64,000 nucleotides of DNA from Bimuria novae-zelandiae CBS 107.79 (GCA_010015655.1 ML976687.1:624022-688021); one strand, 5' to 3'; numbered from the stretch's first letter, positions 10,262 through 22,804 are shown. A program made the numbers and translations. The notes: generated by a model from the sequence alone, not told the origin.

Positions 10262-12205
10262 CTACAACGCAACATCAAGCACCAAGCTAACATCGCTGAC
10301 CTGGGCTCCTGCGAGGTCCTCCAGGACGGGTATCAGGTCGAGAAGTTCGTTGTCGTGAGCATCAGAAAACCAGCTGCTGATAGGCACGGCGTGTTGCGGG
10401 TGGAAGATGTACGATGTAGGCGAGTTGTCGATGATGATGGTGTCTTTCAGGTCTCGGCCGATTTGGGACAGGTCCTGCGTGAGGTTAGGTATGAAGCTCG
10501 GTCGCTGGGCTATAATCTGCTTACCTTGACATAGTTGCCCTGGTGGTTGTAACAGCTCTCCCTGAAAAGGCGATGGTGTACGACGCCGTGAATGTCTAAT
10601 TGATCCAAGAGAGGGTCGCCGTACTGGGGCATGTTAGGTTTGATCACCATGACGAATGCACCACACGCACCTTTGACACCGATGCTGTGAAGACGACAAC
10701 CTCGTACAGCTCACCCACCCTTTTCATAAACTGGTCCACGCCTGGTCGCTTGATCACGTAGACGTTATGGTACTGCCCTTCGATCTCCACAGGGATTGTG
10801 AAATCCGCTTGGGCCAGGATCTAATCGTGGTCAGCATCAGATGGAACGCCCTCGAAGGCTGGATTCTTACCTTAAAACTGCTGTGCACCAGCGTCTCATC
10901 CAAATCCAGAACCAGGCATTTCTTGCCCTTGAACTCCGGCCTTATAGGGCCTAGAAGATACTTTTGCTGGGGCTCAGACATGCTTGTATCTGAGGTCTGG
11001 TTGTGAACCGCAATCTGCCGTTGCTCAAGTGGTGGCGGCGGAGGCAAATCAACTTTGGGTGACACGTCGTGCTGGGTATCGGTTGAAGGGTCGTCGCCTT
11101 CGTGTCGGACTTCGGTTGAGGCGAGCGGTACATCGTTCATCTCGATGTCTTGGTCCTTCTCCTCTTGAGAGTCGGTCCGGTCGTGGATGATTTGTTGCTG
11201 TTCGTGCGACGGCCTCGGCTGCACAGGTGTGGTTCCGGGGGTTGGGCCTTGAACGTTGATCGCAGGTCCAGTCTGCAACGAGCCAGGCTGATTTGGTGAG
11301 GGTGAAAGTGATTGTTCGGCTTGTTTCTTAGACGAGCTTCTAGTCACAATCTTGGGAAGAGCGTCCGTGGATGGCCTGTCCGCCGTACCGTCACTGTGCA
11401 CACCCACCATCTCTCCAGCGTGCTTCTCGTCCAAAGGTTCCTTTGAGTCCGCAGTACTCGACTCTGCGGTCGGATCGGCTTTGTGCACGGGTTGTGTGTT
11501 GCGCGAGGGCTGAACCTTCTCGACCTTCTTGACATTCTCTGTGGTCTCTCCAGCTGGAGCCGAGTCTTTGGGCGCAAAGCACGGCAGACACGACAGCAGC
11601 CCTCCGCTTTTCTTCGCCTTACTTCTCGTTGAGCCCTCGCGGTTCTCCGCTACGGGCATTGGCGGTGGGTGCTCAAATTTCTCCGATGCGGCAGCATGCT
11701 GCGAACGTTTGCTGCTTGCTGTGCTTCCGGCCCGACGTTTGCCCAGAAAGCTCCGCTTCGAGCCTCGACCGATGCTCTCTGCGTCCGCCACGGTTGCGCC
11801 GCTCAGACCGGTGCCTGTGGGGGTCTGTTCCTCGTTGGACTGCGAGTTGGAGCGGGGGATGTTGAGAAAGGAGCGCTTCTTCTTGGGCTGGCCCTCAGAC
11901 ACTGCAGATCCTTCGGCGCCTTCGGCAGGCTTTGACGTGGTCCGTTGTAGGCCGTCGCTCGCGGACAGACCCTGGGACGACGATTGCGACGGCGGTACTA
12001 TCGAAGTCGCCGCGGGGGGATTATTAGATGCTAGAAAGGTCAGTCACAACCCCATCTCGAGCGATATCTGGTGCAGCTGTGTCTGCGCACTCTACGTACC
12101 GGTGCCGTTGGCTTGGTCGGGAGTGACGTCGGCCGCGGTGGGCTTCGCGACGGACGGCTGCTCGGAAGCGTGTGCAGCAGCCTGCGTCGACGGGTCGCGG
12201 CTCAT
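10262..12205 (-). CDS. Psr1/Psr2-like plasma-membrane phosphatase (FCP1/NIF, HAD superfamily)
   Basis: Five exons: 12100-12205, 10871-12030, 10671-10820, 10525-10623 and 10262-10474. The introns of 69, 50, 47 and 50 nt have consensus ends, and the joined frame gives 575 residues. The first 390 or so are low-complexity (Ser, Pro, Gln, charged) and include SCLPCF, a likely lipidation or membrane-anchoring site by analogy with yeast Psr1. The C-terminal catalytic domain opens with the HAD motif [11 protein letters not shown] (Asp411, Asp413), followed by family signatures [52 protein letters not shown] and [17 protein letters not shown]. Family members are Ser/Thr phosphatases; in yeast Psr1/2 act with Whi2 in the general stress response. 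The ATG (complement of 12203-12205) was chosen because it opens the only upstream exon that splices in frame. Confidence 0.93.
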
Positions 12206-14155
12206 TGTTGAGCAAAGTACGGCTTAGATCGCCGACGGATGCTCGTAAGAGGGGTCGATGCAGTCGCTCCTGCCGCAGTCGCGTGGTGACTGCCTCGTGG
12301 ATGGAGGGCCGACGGCGCAGACGCAGGCGCAACTCCGGCTCGCAGGCGATGTCGACGTCGACGGCAAATTGAAACCGGACGATGCGCGAGAACGGGCGAC
12401 GGTCGCAGAGTGCACTGGACGGGGTGCAGGACGAGGATGAAGGTGTAAGGAGCTCAGGATCGCTGCCGTCGATGAGGCTGGGCTAGCTCGCTAAGTCGGA
12501 AATGAGTTCACACAAGGTTGTCATCAGCGCTCCCCCACACCAACAGCTGCACTCGGCCCAGTGGCAATATGTAACTCTAGCGATAGCGCAACGACTCGGC
12601 GACACAAAGCAATGAATTGAATGTATTGTTTGAAGCGAATCGATGGTCTCTGCTGGCAGCTGAAAGGGCGTGCCACTCCCGTTGGGGCAGGGACCTCGGG
12701 GCACTCTTATGGCTGCTCCTAGGCTCGCTTCTACAAAGGCCTAGCATCTCGGCTCAGGCTTGTGGGTATGCATGCTTGCATTTCCCATGGCATAACAATA
12801 ACCAATTGCATGCGCCGCTGGGGTGCTCACCACGCGCAATTGAGCGCTCTTCGGCAACGGCTGCTGCTGCTGTTTGTCTGGGTCGACAGTGCCCCCTCAG
12901 GAGAAACATTGCAAGCTTTGTGCCCTGCATTCCGGTGCATAAGGAGCCGACGTCGCGAAGATAAGGCCTCGAGACTGTCTGAAAGTCTGTGGCCATGTTG
13001 CAGCCACAGGCCTGCCCCCGTATCACGGCGGTTAGGAATGGAGCCATTTCGCAACCCAGCCTATCACCATCGTCATTGAAAATAAGCGCACTTTGGCCCG
13101 CCCACTTCAACCGTTAGATCCTGGTACGCACATCGATTAATCCGCCTGCCGCTACAGGTAAAGTCCTGGACCTCGACCTCGACCATCGCTCGACGTTGAC
13201 TCTCGCCGCTTATCGATAGCGCCCAACTTGCTGGTACGCAGTGTGCGGTACGTCAGGGAGACGCGGGCATGTGACAGCTGTCGAACGTATCCTTTCGCCC
13301 GTTTCACGACCTGTGGGGACTGGGGAGCGGACCGTCGCACGCCGAGTCATCTGGCAAAGTGCCGATCCCTATTTCTATGCGTAGAAGATCACGAGGTCGA
13401 ACCTGATGGCGAGATGTTGGGGTGTGGTGGTGTTGAGTACCGACAAGGTTGTGAAGGGCTCGTGTGCTTCGCTGAGGGAGTACGTATGTAGACTGGCTCT
13501 GTTCTCTCAACAACTCCAGAGCTACCAATTAGTGTTTCTCGCATTTAGGAGTTACAAATTTTGGTGTCAGTACAGACGAGTATGGGATTATACTGGATCC
13601 CAAAGGTTATGGGTTTTCATACAGTGGGGTATATAGCGCTAAGCGAGAAAGGACTAGGAAAGCGTGTTACAGGAGCTATAAAGACAAGTCGTCGTCTAAC
13701 ACCCGATGACTTCCTAGAGCGAGACCTTCAAGAGGATTGTGGACACATATCAGTTGATTGTGTATTGTTCAACGACAGGCAAATTAGGGTCCTCCATGGC
13801 GGTCGTAGGATAAGAGACACGAGCTTGTGTCCAACACTAGTTGCTACATGAATACTAAGATAGATGCATGCAATCACTACGTTAATTTAGTTCAGCAAAA
13901 ATACGAATCGTTTGTGAGACTGTCTACCCTTCCATGCTCTACGTAGTGTTTGACATCTGAAAAAGGTTAAAGCGCGCTAGCCGAATATGTGCACGGGACA
14001 ACAACAAGGATAGCTCTGTTTACACACCCAAACATTGCCTTCGGCCCGCACAACCACCGCCGCCACTGTCTTTCGTTCTGTGTCCGGTCGACATAGCACA
14101 TTGACGCTTCGCTGATATTTCTTTGCTTGTGGATGTAGACTTGGATACACCAACA
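12206..14155. other. Divergent intergenic region between phosphatase and kinesin genes
   Basis: About 1.95 kb holding the promoters of both flanking genes, which point away from each other. Several short open frames overlap on both strands around 12.6-13.1 kb without motifs. From about 13500 to 13970 the composition turns more AT-rich. No gene or mobile element could be supported. Confidence 0.5.
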
Positions 14156-17100
14156 ATGGACGCCGCGACGGAGAACCAGGTAGGTACGCCTCGAGCACCC
14201 TGCTCCGCCGCCGCTGAACATGCCTCCCAGAGTTTCGCGAAGCCGTCGGGCCTAAAGCCGCCGTCGAGGATACCATCGCAATTGAAAGACGACCCCATGT
14301 CTCCGACAAGTTCATCCTCCGCTCCGCTACGAGCGAACGGTCTTAGCGAATTGACGGACGCTGCGCAAAATGCCCGAGGAGCCATGGGACCTCCGCTGCA
14401 TGGCGCCATCAAACATAAACCCACGAACCGTAAGCCCCTCCACAAGAAGCCCCTAGAGGTGCGCTCACGCAATCGCAGTTCCGGAGCCGGACTTCAAACG
14501 GAAGACACTCGCGGACCGCGCCGGCGAACCCTACAGCTCGAAGCTTGTAGCGCCCCAGACCACTCGCCCGACCAATAGCGCAGTTAAAAACACGGTCAGC
14601 AACGGCAGCCGCGGCTTCTCAAACTCCCTCTCGCGATCCGCGTCGACGAAAGTACCGAAACACAAGCTTGTAGGTGCCAGCAGCAGCGTTGGTCATGGAT
14701 CGAGGGCCCTCAGCGCGAGTACTACGAGGCCGAAGTCATCGTATGGTGGTCACGGCCGCAGCAAGTCGCAGCACCAACGCCCTGCGACGTCGATGACGCT
14801 GCGCGAATCCGATGATAGATCTGAGACCCAAGGTGGGCACCCTTTTTCAATTTCTACAAACCCCAACGAGGGCATGGATATGCTCCATGTACAGAAGAAC
14901 TCCTCTCGCGCATCTGCGAACCGCATGTATTCTCTCAATCTACCTCCCAAGCGGCCGCCGATAGTTGTACAATGCTCCGCGTCATCTCCTACGTCTCTAC
15001 ATCCGCAACGGTCTACACCAGCCGCTCCTGCCGATGCCGACTGCGACGAGATGATGGATGGCTTTGAAACGCTCTCCCTGGGCGCTCCAGACCAATCTCG
15101 GGCAAGTCGTATGGCATACGGAGCATATGCTGGCAAGAACCCAGATATTTCCTTCAAGACTCAGATTCCACGGCAAACCCCCAGCCGCGCAATGCCGCCT
15201 CCTCCTCTACCTGTACTCGTACATAAGTCCCCCAGAAGACCGCGCACTCCGATAACACCTTTTGTTAACAAGTATACTAATGACCGTGTCCCAGTCTTCG
15301 ATGATACCCGCGTAGCATCATTGGAGGCCCAGTTTGCAGCATGGAAAGAGCAGATGGAGAAGGACATGGACAAGCAATCCAAAGTCCAGGAGAGTATCGA
15401 GCTCTACAAAACGAAAAGTAAGTGCACCACTGGCGATGCAGCAGCTGGAACCCTAGATCTCCTGTCATCGGGCCCGCTAACCCGAAGTTTCTAGATGCGG
15501 ATTTGGAAACAAGCTGCACAGAATACAAGAGGCTACTAGAAGAGTACAAGACCAACTTGGCCGATGTAAAGAGTCTCAACTCGACAATGGCCATGGAACT
15601 GGAGAACGTGAGGCGGAGCCACACATATGAAGTTGATGATCTCAGGCGGAAGTATCAGACCGACATGCAGGATCTCATCGATCGGCATAAAAGGGACCTT
15701 GACCGATCTCGCGACGAGAGTAAGGATCTAGCGGACAAGGTTGAGAGGGAACTCAAAGCCGAGATCGAAAAGCTTCTGAAATCGCACAAGGACGAGTTGG
15801 AGACTCTGGAGAAGAAGTTGAGGACCGAGCTAGAAGAAGAGAAAGCCAAACGACAACGTGAACGGCAGGACGTGCAGAGCGAATTCGACTCGGAACTGAG
15901 AGCTGCACGACTTGAAGCGGACACGAAAGAGCGCGAGAAGCAATTACTACAGGGCAATCTGACCAACGTGGAAGCTGAGTTCGATCGAGAGAGGATGCTA
16001 AAGAACGCATTGCGAGTCCAGCTCACTGATGCGACCTCTCGCAATCTGACGCTCGAAGCGTCTAACAACGCGATGAAGGAGAAGATTGATTTCTTGGAGT
16101 CCGATAGCCAGGCACAGTCCTCAGCGTTCAATGATCTTCATCGCCGGATGCAAGAGGCTTTTGCGGCAGCTGAAGCAGCGCAAGAAAAGCTACGCCAGGA
16201 AGAGACACTGCGTCGCAAGCTGCACAACCAAGTCCAAGAACTAAAAGGAAACATCAGAGTGATGTGTCGTGTTCGACCAGCTCACGAAAGCGAGACCGAT
16301 CCAGCAAAGATCGGTTTCCCCGACGCAGACACCGACAGCAAAGAAGTCGCGGTACAAGGCCCGGAAAAGACGAGTGCAATGGGGACGAACACCACCCAGA
16401 TGTACTCGTACGCATTCGATCGTGTCTTCAGTCCGTCCTCGCAGAATGCGGAAGTCTTTGAAGAGATCAGCCAGCTGGTCCAGAGTGCTTTGGACGGCTA
16501 CAACGTCTGTATTTTCTGTTACGGCCAGACTGGCTCCGGAAAGACATTTACCATGTCCTCTGCCGACGGCATGATTCCCCGCGCCACCGCCCAAATCTAC
16601 TCCGAAGCAACTCGCCTAGAAGAGAAGGGCTGGAAATATAAGATGGAAGGCTCTTTCGTTGAGGTCTACAACGAGACGTACAACGACTTGCTCGGTCGCT
16701 CCGAAGATCTCGACAAGAAGAAGATTGAGGTGCGCCACGATCCGGTGAAGAAGCAGACCACGTTGGAGAACGCCGTCTCCGTCACTCTCGACGGACCGAA
16801 CCGTGTAGAGGAGATTTTGCAGCGGGCGGACAAGAACAGGACGGTTGCTGCGACAAAGGCGAACATGCGATCTTCGCGATCGCACTCGGTTTTCATACTC
16901 AAGCTCGTGGGCGAGAACAGCGTCACGGGCGAGAGGAGCGAGGGCACGCTCAACCTCGTCGACCTGGCGGGATCAGAGCGCCTAGACCACAGCAAGGCCG
17001 AGGGTGCGCGTCTGAAGGAGACGCAGAACATTAACAAGTCACTCAGCTGTCTGGGTGATGTGATCAACGCGCTCGGGACGGCGAAAGAGGGTGGCCACAT

Positions 17101-17350
17101 CCCGTACAGAAACTCTAGGGTAAGTCTCCCACTCCACCACGTCTTGAAGCGAGACAAGTGCTAACGTGGACCGCAGCTTACATACCTCCTCCAATACTCG
17201 CTCGGCGGCAACTCGAAGACGCTCATGTTCGTCATGGTCTCCCCGCTACAGGCACATCTCCAGGAAACCATCACTTCTCTGAAGTTCGCGACCAAGGTGC
17301 ACAACACGCACATCGGGACAGCGAAGAAGCAGACCAAGGCTAGTGGGTAG
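14156..17350 (+). CDS. klpA: Kinesin-14 (C-terminal motor; KlpA/Kar3 type)
   Basis: Four exons: 14156-14429, 14479-15417, 15495-17119 and 17177-17350. The introns are 49, 77 and 57 nt, and the product is 1003 residues. The order is a Ser/Pro/basic N-terminal tail (about 1-400, likely microtubule-binding), a long coiled coil (about 410-640, rich in Glu, Lys, Arg, Leu), the neck GNIRVMCRVRP (from about 656), then the motor. The P-loop GQTGSGKT is near 748, switch I NMRSSRSH near 861 and switch II LVDLAGSERL near 892; the last exon gives SLGGNSKTLMFV. A motor at the C-terminus with this neck defines kinesin-14, minus-end-directed motors of the spindle. A 51-nt in-frame segment (14180-14230, GTAGGT...CCCAG) could be a further intron, which would give 986 residues. 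The protein is longer than A. nidulans KlpA, mostly in the tail. Confidence 0.94.
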
Positions 17351-17795
17351 AGCATCGAGCGGGAGCGTGTTTATACGTGCGGTTGTTTTTTTGTGTATTT
17401 TCGCAACTGTGTGAAGTGTTCGGGCCGCTTTGCACTACATGTTGATTGGGCCAGTTTGGGGTACGTTGAGGATTGTGCGTGGGCGGCTGCTTGGTTCGGG
17501 ATCTGGCGTTCATGTAAGCGTTCGGGCGTGCTGCTTGGGTTGCAATGACATCGTACTCTGAAAGCCAATTTGGGTCACCTGTCTGTGCTGTTTGTCGGAT
17601 TGCAATGCTGGTGATATTATCCAGTATCTGATGCTACCGATCTGTCTGCTCACGGGTGTGGGCTCCGGAGCCGAGACTTACCCTGAAGTGGATTTCCCTT
17701 ACTCTTCCGAAAGTACCTGCAAGAGCTTGGGTTGTGCATCGTGGGTGGGATTGGTCTTTGATTGATTGTAAGTGAGAGACATTGAGTCGCCCAGT

Positions 17796-17876
17796 GGGAG
17801 GCCGAAGTTGTGAGGCCGAAATTGCGAGGTCAAAGTAGTGAGGTCAAAGTAGAGTAGTGAGGCCAAAGTAGTGAGG
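17796..17876. repeat. Short minisatellite
   Basis: About five diverged copies of a 14-16 bp unit, gtgaggccgaagtt, drifting into gtgaggtcaaagta, stand head to tail. Confidence 0.75.
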
Positions 17877-18141
17877 AAACCCAGCTAGACTAAAAGCGTA
17901 CTAGCCTCCTGGTACCGTACGGGATTTGCGACGTCGTTCCACTTCATGCCTTCCCTGTGAAACGCGACCTGCATTCATGTTTTTGGTGAATCGATTGTTG
18001 CGGGGGGTCTCGTTATGCGTTGGATAGAGGTCGGCAGCGTGACTGTGGGACGATGAGATTGTGTGGGAGCTTCTCTTTTTGTTTGGGATTCTTCTTCTTC
18101 TAACGTCCACAGTTTGTTGACATGCTTGATCATTGACATTT

Positions 18142-18497
18142 TTCAATAGTGGGCATGGATTTGTGCATAAAAAGGACTGGGAGCGGATCCTGGGCCGGTC
18201 TTAGACATCGTTGGGGACTTGGAATGCGAGATCGTGATGGGTAGGCGATGGTGTAGGAAAGAAGCGGCGTCGGCGGCGGCGGCGGCGGAGGAGGAGGAGG
18301 AGGAGTTCAATAGTGGGCATGGATTTGTGCATAAAAAGGACTGGGAGCGGATCCTGGGCCGGTCTTAGACATCGTTGGGGACTTGGAATGCGAGATCGTG
18401 ATGGGTAGGCGATGGTGTAGGAAAGAAGCGGCGTCGGCGGCGGCGGCGGCGGAGGAGGAGGAGGAGGAGGAGGAGGAGGAGGAGGAGGAGGAGGAGG
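18142..18497. repeat. 164-bp tandem duplication with GGC and GGA triplet runs
   Basis: The sequence from 18142 (ttcaatagtgggcatgg) is repeated from 18306 at an offset of 164 bp. Each copy ends in a GGC run followed by a GGA run. The GGA run is short in copy 1 (about 18287-18304) and about 50 bp in copy 2 (about 18451-18497). The near identity of the copies points to a recent duplication followed by microsatellite expansion. Confidence 0.88.
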
Positions 18498-19265
18498 AAA
18501 GGGTGATTAGAAACTATCTGACTGACCAGAACTCACTCAAAGCTCTGCTCTGCGCTTCTGAGCTAGGGCTTCTAAGTAATGAAACCTCGATTAAAATCAG
18601 CACTATGGCTGGCGATGAGGGACTTCTTCCCCTGCAACATGTAGTTCTGTCAGGATGGATACACCTTAATTGGATGATTGCGTCAGATTTAGTGCTCTTT
18701 TCATATGGTACGGGGGAGAAATACGTCGAGCATGACTTCGTCATGTCGTACTGTGGCGAGGCATTGAGCAATCCAAACAGTCCACATTCGTTGTCATGCA
18801 GGTCTGCATGGTGTTCCAGTGGTCCAATTGCGTTTCTTTAGCAACGAGCTAAGTCAATACGAACCGTTATTAGCGGTGAGTATGATTTAGTGATAGATAC
18901 GCGCCTACGGGTTCGTTGATGCACCTGTGCCCAACGTCACGCCTCACTTTCTTGACCTCCACGAAGACTCACATTTTCAACGCAACTGGACGGAAAATGC
19001 GAGCAGTTGCCTTCTTTAAGCCTCTAGACTTCTAATTGGACCAGGAGTTTGGCTTGAAGGTTAGTCGTGCGTGCACACGACAGTCTTGCTGGCTGTTAGC
19101 GGGTCGGCACCCCCAGCGACGGAATGGGTATATCAGCGTGCCTTCCCCGCCCAAGTCCTCAGTGGATCCTAATCATTTTTCATAACTGGTTGTCAGACAC
19201 TTTTTACCGGCGTCGTATTTATCGCACACATCAAGAAGATCTATTTCCCTCTGGTAGACAACAAG

Positions 19266-19653
19266 ATGTCCAACGAGAGACGAAGCGCTAAGCTCACTGC
19301 TTCATCCCACGATACGGCCAAACAGTCTCATGAACATCTTCCTATCAAGACCAGCTCTAGTCTTTGCAAGGACACACCTCCTCCTCCTCCACCACCACCT
19401 CCTCCTTCGCCGCCACCACCACCACCACCACCGACGACGACAACGACAACAACAGTATTCAGCTCTACACGTGAGATTACCGAAATAAACGGTAAGCACA
19501 ATACATTGGAACTTTGAATCATCACACTTACAAAACTCCCCAGCGTCCTTCGAACTCCCCCTGCATTCGCCCTCCAGCCGTTCCAGCTCCGTGGAGGTCA
19601 ATCTGAGCGACTCAGAGAGTGACGAGGGAGAAGCCAAGGGAGGAAAAGAGTGA
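19266..19653 (+). CDS. Small proline/serine-rich protein of unknown function
   Basis: Two exons, 19266-19491 and 19544-19653, joined across a 52-nt intron (GTAAGC...CCCCAG), give 111 residues. The N-terminal third is polar. It is followed by a run of ten prolines, a Ser, eight prolines and seven threonines, coded by CCT/CCA and ACG/ACA triplet repeats. The C-terminus is Ser-rich and ends in an acidic, casein-kinase-2-like segment (VNLSDSESDEGEAKGGKE). No signal peptide or membrane segment is seen. The intron and the clean second exon argue for a real gene. Poly-Pro runs often bind profilin, SH3 or WW domains, but no function can be assigned. Confidence 0.6.
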
Positions 19654-20760
19654 GCGTAGCAATATCTTCAGGAAAACACATTGCATGCGGAGAGCTTAGC
19701 CGGAAGAATCCTCCTATTCAATCATACAACAAGCCTCCTTTACGCGTAGTTTTTCTCCCCACTTTTACCTTCCACAATTGAATATGGGTTCTCTACTCCT
19801 AGCCACATGCCGTGGAACGCGTATCTAAAGGATCAGTGTGCCCTCCATACAGAATGGCTAAACGCTGTTCCTGCTATACTTGGTAGAAACTCGCGGTGTG
19901 ATCGACGGAGGCATAGCGTTGCTGTAAAAGTGCAGTAAATGCACAATATAGTCGAGAAACACATGCGCTTTCTTGCCACGGCTGATGTACATACCACACC
20001 CACTCATTCCATAAACGTGCCGTCACAGACGTCGAAACTTCACGGGGCGCTCCCTTAAGCTGACCTGGCACTGTGAAAATGCTACAATGGTTGGGTTTTA
20101 GTGTCCCAGAATATAATTGCAGGATATATACTGGATGTTTGGGTGTGTCTAGCACATACGACCACAGGGTCCTGAATACAGCGCTTCCCGTTCGCTCAGC
20201 GGTACTTAAGCAGGACACCGGTTCGTCAGTACGTCCGTGGGTGACCAGGACGGAATACGAACTGTCGTATGTTTTTGTTTTTTGTCCTTTGCTCTGAAGG
20301 CGAGCAGATCTAACCCTCACCTTTCTTTTACCTGCTAAATTTGGTAGCAGGAGATGAAATGTTTAGCTATAGCAATGCTCGCACGAGCTCGAGTTGAATC
20401 GCCTCAGCGTTGTAGTGAGAAAATTTTTATATATCAGACTTTATGCCGCCACGACGGTTGAGAAACATCTGTGTCTGTACATACTTTTGAAATAGAGCAC
20501 CCTGTTCTTCGTGAGATATCGTTCTCATGCATGTAACTTTTATGCCACCACGACGGGTGAGGTATCAATACAGCCACGTGGGCGGCCGAGGCATTTTCTA
20601 TATTCATGAATCGTGCCCTTCCAACCCCAACCCTAAGCCCAAACGCCACGACCAAAACCAGACCACAATCGCCGTCCCAAAGGGCGAGATGACACAAACT
20701 GCCAGTCTCCTCAATTCCCCCTGAAACGGAACAAACCTAGGTCATCCGAATCAAGGTAAT
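19654..20760. other. Intergenic region between small gene and CTP synthase
   Basis: About 1.1 kb between two convergent genes. A near-identical 21-bp word (tatgccgccacgacggttgag at 20441, tatgccaccacgacgggtgag at 20541) occurs twice in direct orientation 100 bp apart. A 148-codon minus-strand frame (19874-20320) has no motif and is not called. Confidence 0.5.
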
Positions 20761-22804
20761 CTAGAAAAGACCGCTCCCGTTCAACGAGATGCCGTTCACG
20801 CCGTTTGCCAAGCCCTCGCCATTATACTCTTTCGTGATCTGGTCCAGAAGACCTGCGCTCGCAGCGACGAAGCCCAGATATGGCCTGCTGGGATCCAACA
20901 CGCGCGAGAGATACTCGGGATGGAACTGGACGCCGACGAACCAGGGATGGTCCTTGATTTCGATGACCTCCATGCGCACGCCCGCGTCGTCCTTGCCAAC
21001 GAAGGTCAATCCGCCCTTCTCGAGCTGCTCGATAAACGATGGGTTGACTTCGTAACGGTGGCGATGGCGCTCAAGGATCTCGGTTTTACCCGCGTACAGC
21101 GCACGAAGACGCGACCACTCGCTGCCCTCTTGGAAGAGCGTGGGTCGCAGTCCGAGACGCATGGTAGCGCCCATGGTTTTCTTGTCCACCTCCGGCATGA
21201 ACATGATGAGTTTGTTCGGCGCGTGCTCGTTAAACTCTTCGGAAGTGGCGTCTGTGATGCCGCAGATGTGCCGTGCGTACTCAATAACCGCGATTTGCAT
21301 GCCCAGACAAATACCCAGGTACGGCATTTTGTTTTCACGCGCGTATTTCGCGGCCAGAATCATGCCCTCTGTGCCACGAGTGCCGAAGCCGCCCGGAACG
21401 AGGACGCCCTTTGCTTGGCACAGAGCATGCCATGCGGAGTGGAATTTTGCGGGATCTTGCGTCTGGATCTTGGACTCCAGATGCTCCGAATCTATCCAGC
21501 GGATCTTGAGAAGACGGTTGCAGCGCATGGCGGAGTGCTCGAGCGACTTGATCACCGAGAGATACGAATCGTGTAGCTCAGTGTATTTACCCACCAAAGC
21601 GATTTCGACGGTATCGTGGAAGTTGCGCGTCTGGGTCCCCGTCAGGGCTTGCCATTGAGCCCAGGTCTGTTTGCCCTTCTTTGTAAGGGCGTCAGAGATG
21701 GTGAGGGTATCGAGGGCAAGAATTCTCCGGAGGCCGGTGATCAGGCCTTGCTCTTCAAGGAGCATGGGCACTTGGTAGATGGACGGCATATCGCGAACCA
21801 TGAGAACCTGGTCGTTGTCGACTTGACAGAAGTGTGCGATCTTCTCCAGGGCGCCTTGATCGAGCGGAATCTCGCATCGGCAGGCGATCTAGAAACGTCA
21901 GCAAAGTCTGTTATTACGTGCGATCGGGCTCTGAATTGCATAGCCGGCACAACGTCCAACAAACAGACTCTTGGGCCGTACGTGCCAGCATTCACGTAGC
22001 AACTTACCAAATCAGGGATCAGGCCCGCGCTGCGGACTGCCTTGATCGCCTGCTGCGTCGGCTTCGTCTTCTGCTCGCCATTGATGACCGGCACGTACGA
22101 GACGTGGATCTGCAAGAAGTTGTTCCTGCCCGCGCGGCGCCGGAGCTGGGTCATGGCTTCAACGAACGGCATACTCTCAATGTCGCCCACAGTCCCGCCC
22201 AGCTCAATGATACACACATCTGGCTCCTCATTTGTATCGTCGACGGGTATCCGCGCAACCCTCTCGATCCAGTCCTGGATCGCATCCGTAATGTGCGGGA
22301 CGACCTGGACCGTCTTGCCTAAATATGTCCCCTTCCGCTCCTGCTCAATCACGTGCTGGTATATTTTGCCCGTCGTGATGTTGTTGTCGCGGGTGAGGGT
22401 GATGTTTAGGTAGCGCTCGTAGTTGCCGAGATCGAGATCGACTTCGCCGCCGTCGGAGAGGACGAACACCTCGCCGTGCCTGTGCGCTGCTCAATGGGCT
22501 GCCGTAGAAGCAGTACGCGCACGATACGTACTCCCTGGGATTCATAGTCCCCGCATCGACATTGAGATACGGGTCGACTTTGATCGAGGACACCTTCAGG
22601 CCCTGCGTCTTGAGCAGCAGACCCGTCGACGAAGCTGGAGACGCGTGACATGAGCGCAGAACACGTCTAGAGGACAGTCAGAACTACCTATGATGCCCTG
22701 CGTGGGTTAGTCCTAGCGATCAAAAAGCGAGCTATCTGCCGCTGTATACTACTCACCTTCCCCACGCCGCTGATCACACCTCCAGAAACAAGCACGTACT
22801 TCAT
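20761..22804 (-). CDS. URA7: CTP synthase (glutamine hydrolysing)
   Basis: Five exons: 22757-22804, 22688-22697, 22532-22634, 22008-22479 and 20761-21888. The introns are 59, 53, 52 and 119 nt, and the product is 586 residues. Exon 2 is a 10-nt micro-exon needed to rebuild the invariant start [21 protein letters not shown]. The synthase domain shows [49 protein letters not shown] and [14 protein letters not shown]. The glutaminase domain shows GICLGMQ (nucleophile Cys about 405) and QFHPEYLSR (His about 534, Glu about 536). It makes CTP from UTP, ATP and glutamine, the last step of pyrimidine nucleotide synthesis; the enzyme is known to form filaments in the cytosol. Length and motifs are typical and nothing is missing. 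Confidence 0.96.

Larger units (their letters stand above)
17351..19265. other. Intergenic region with simple repeats
   Basis: Holds the kinesin 3' UTR, a short 14-16 bp minisatellite (about 17796-17876), a 164-bp tandem duplication with triplet expansions (18142-18497) and the upstream region of the small gene at 19266. A frame crossing the GGA run (18383-18841) looks like a by-product of the repeat. No other gene is recognised. Confidence 0.55.

Noticed and set aside
18383..18841. 152-codon frame crossing the GGA run
   Set aside because: Created by the triplet repeat (poly-Ala, poly-Glu); it lies in a recent duplication and has no recognisable domain.
19302..19637. Minus-strand frame with Trp/Arg or Val/Gly runs
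   Set aside because: It is the complement of the coding Pro/Thr repeat on the plus strand.
19874..20320. 148-codon minus-strand frame
   Set aside because: No motif, and it lies in the space between convergent genes.
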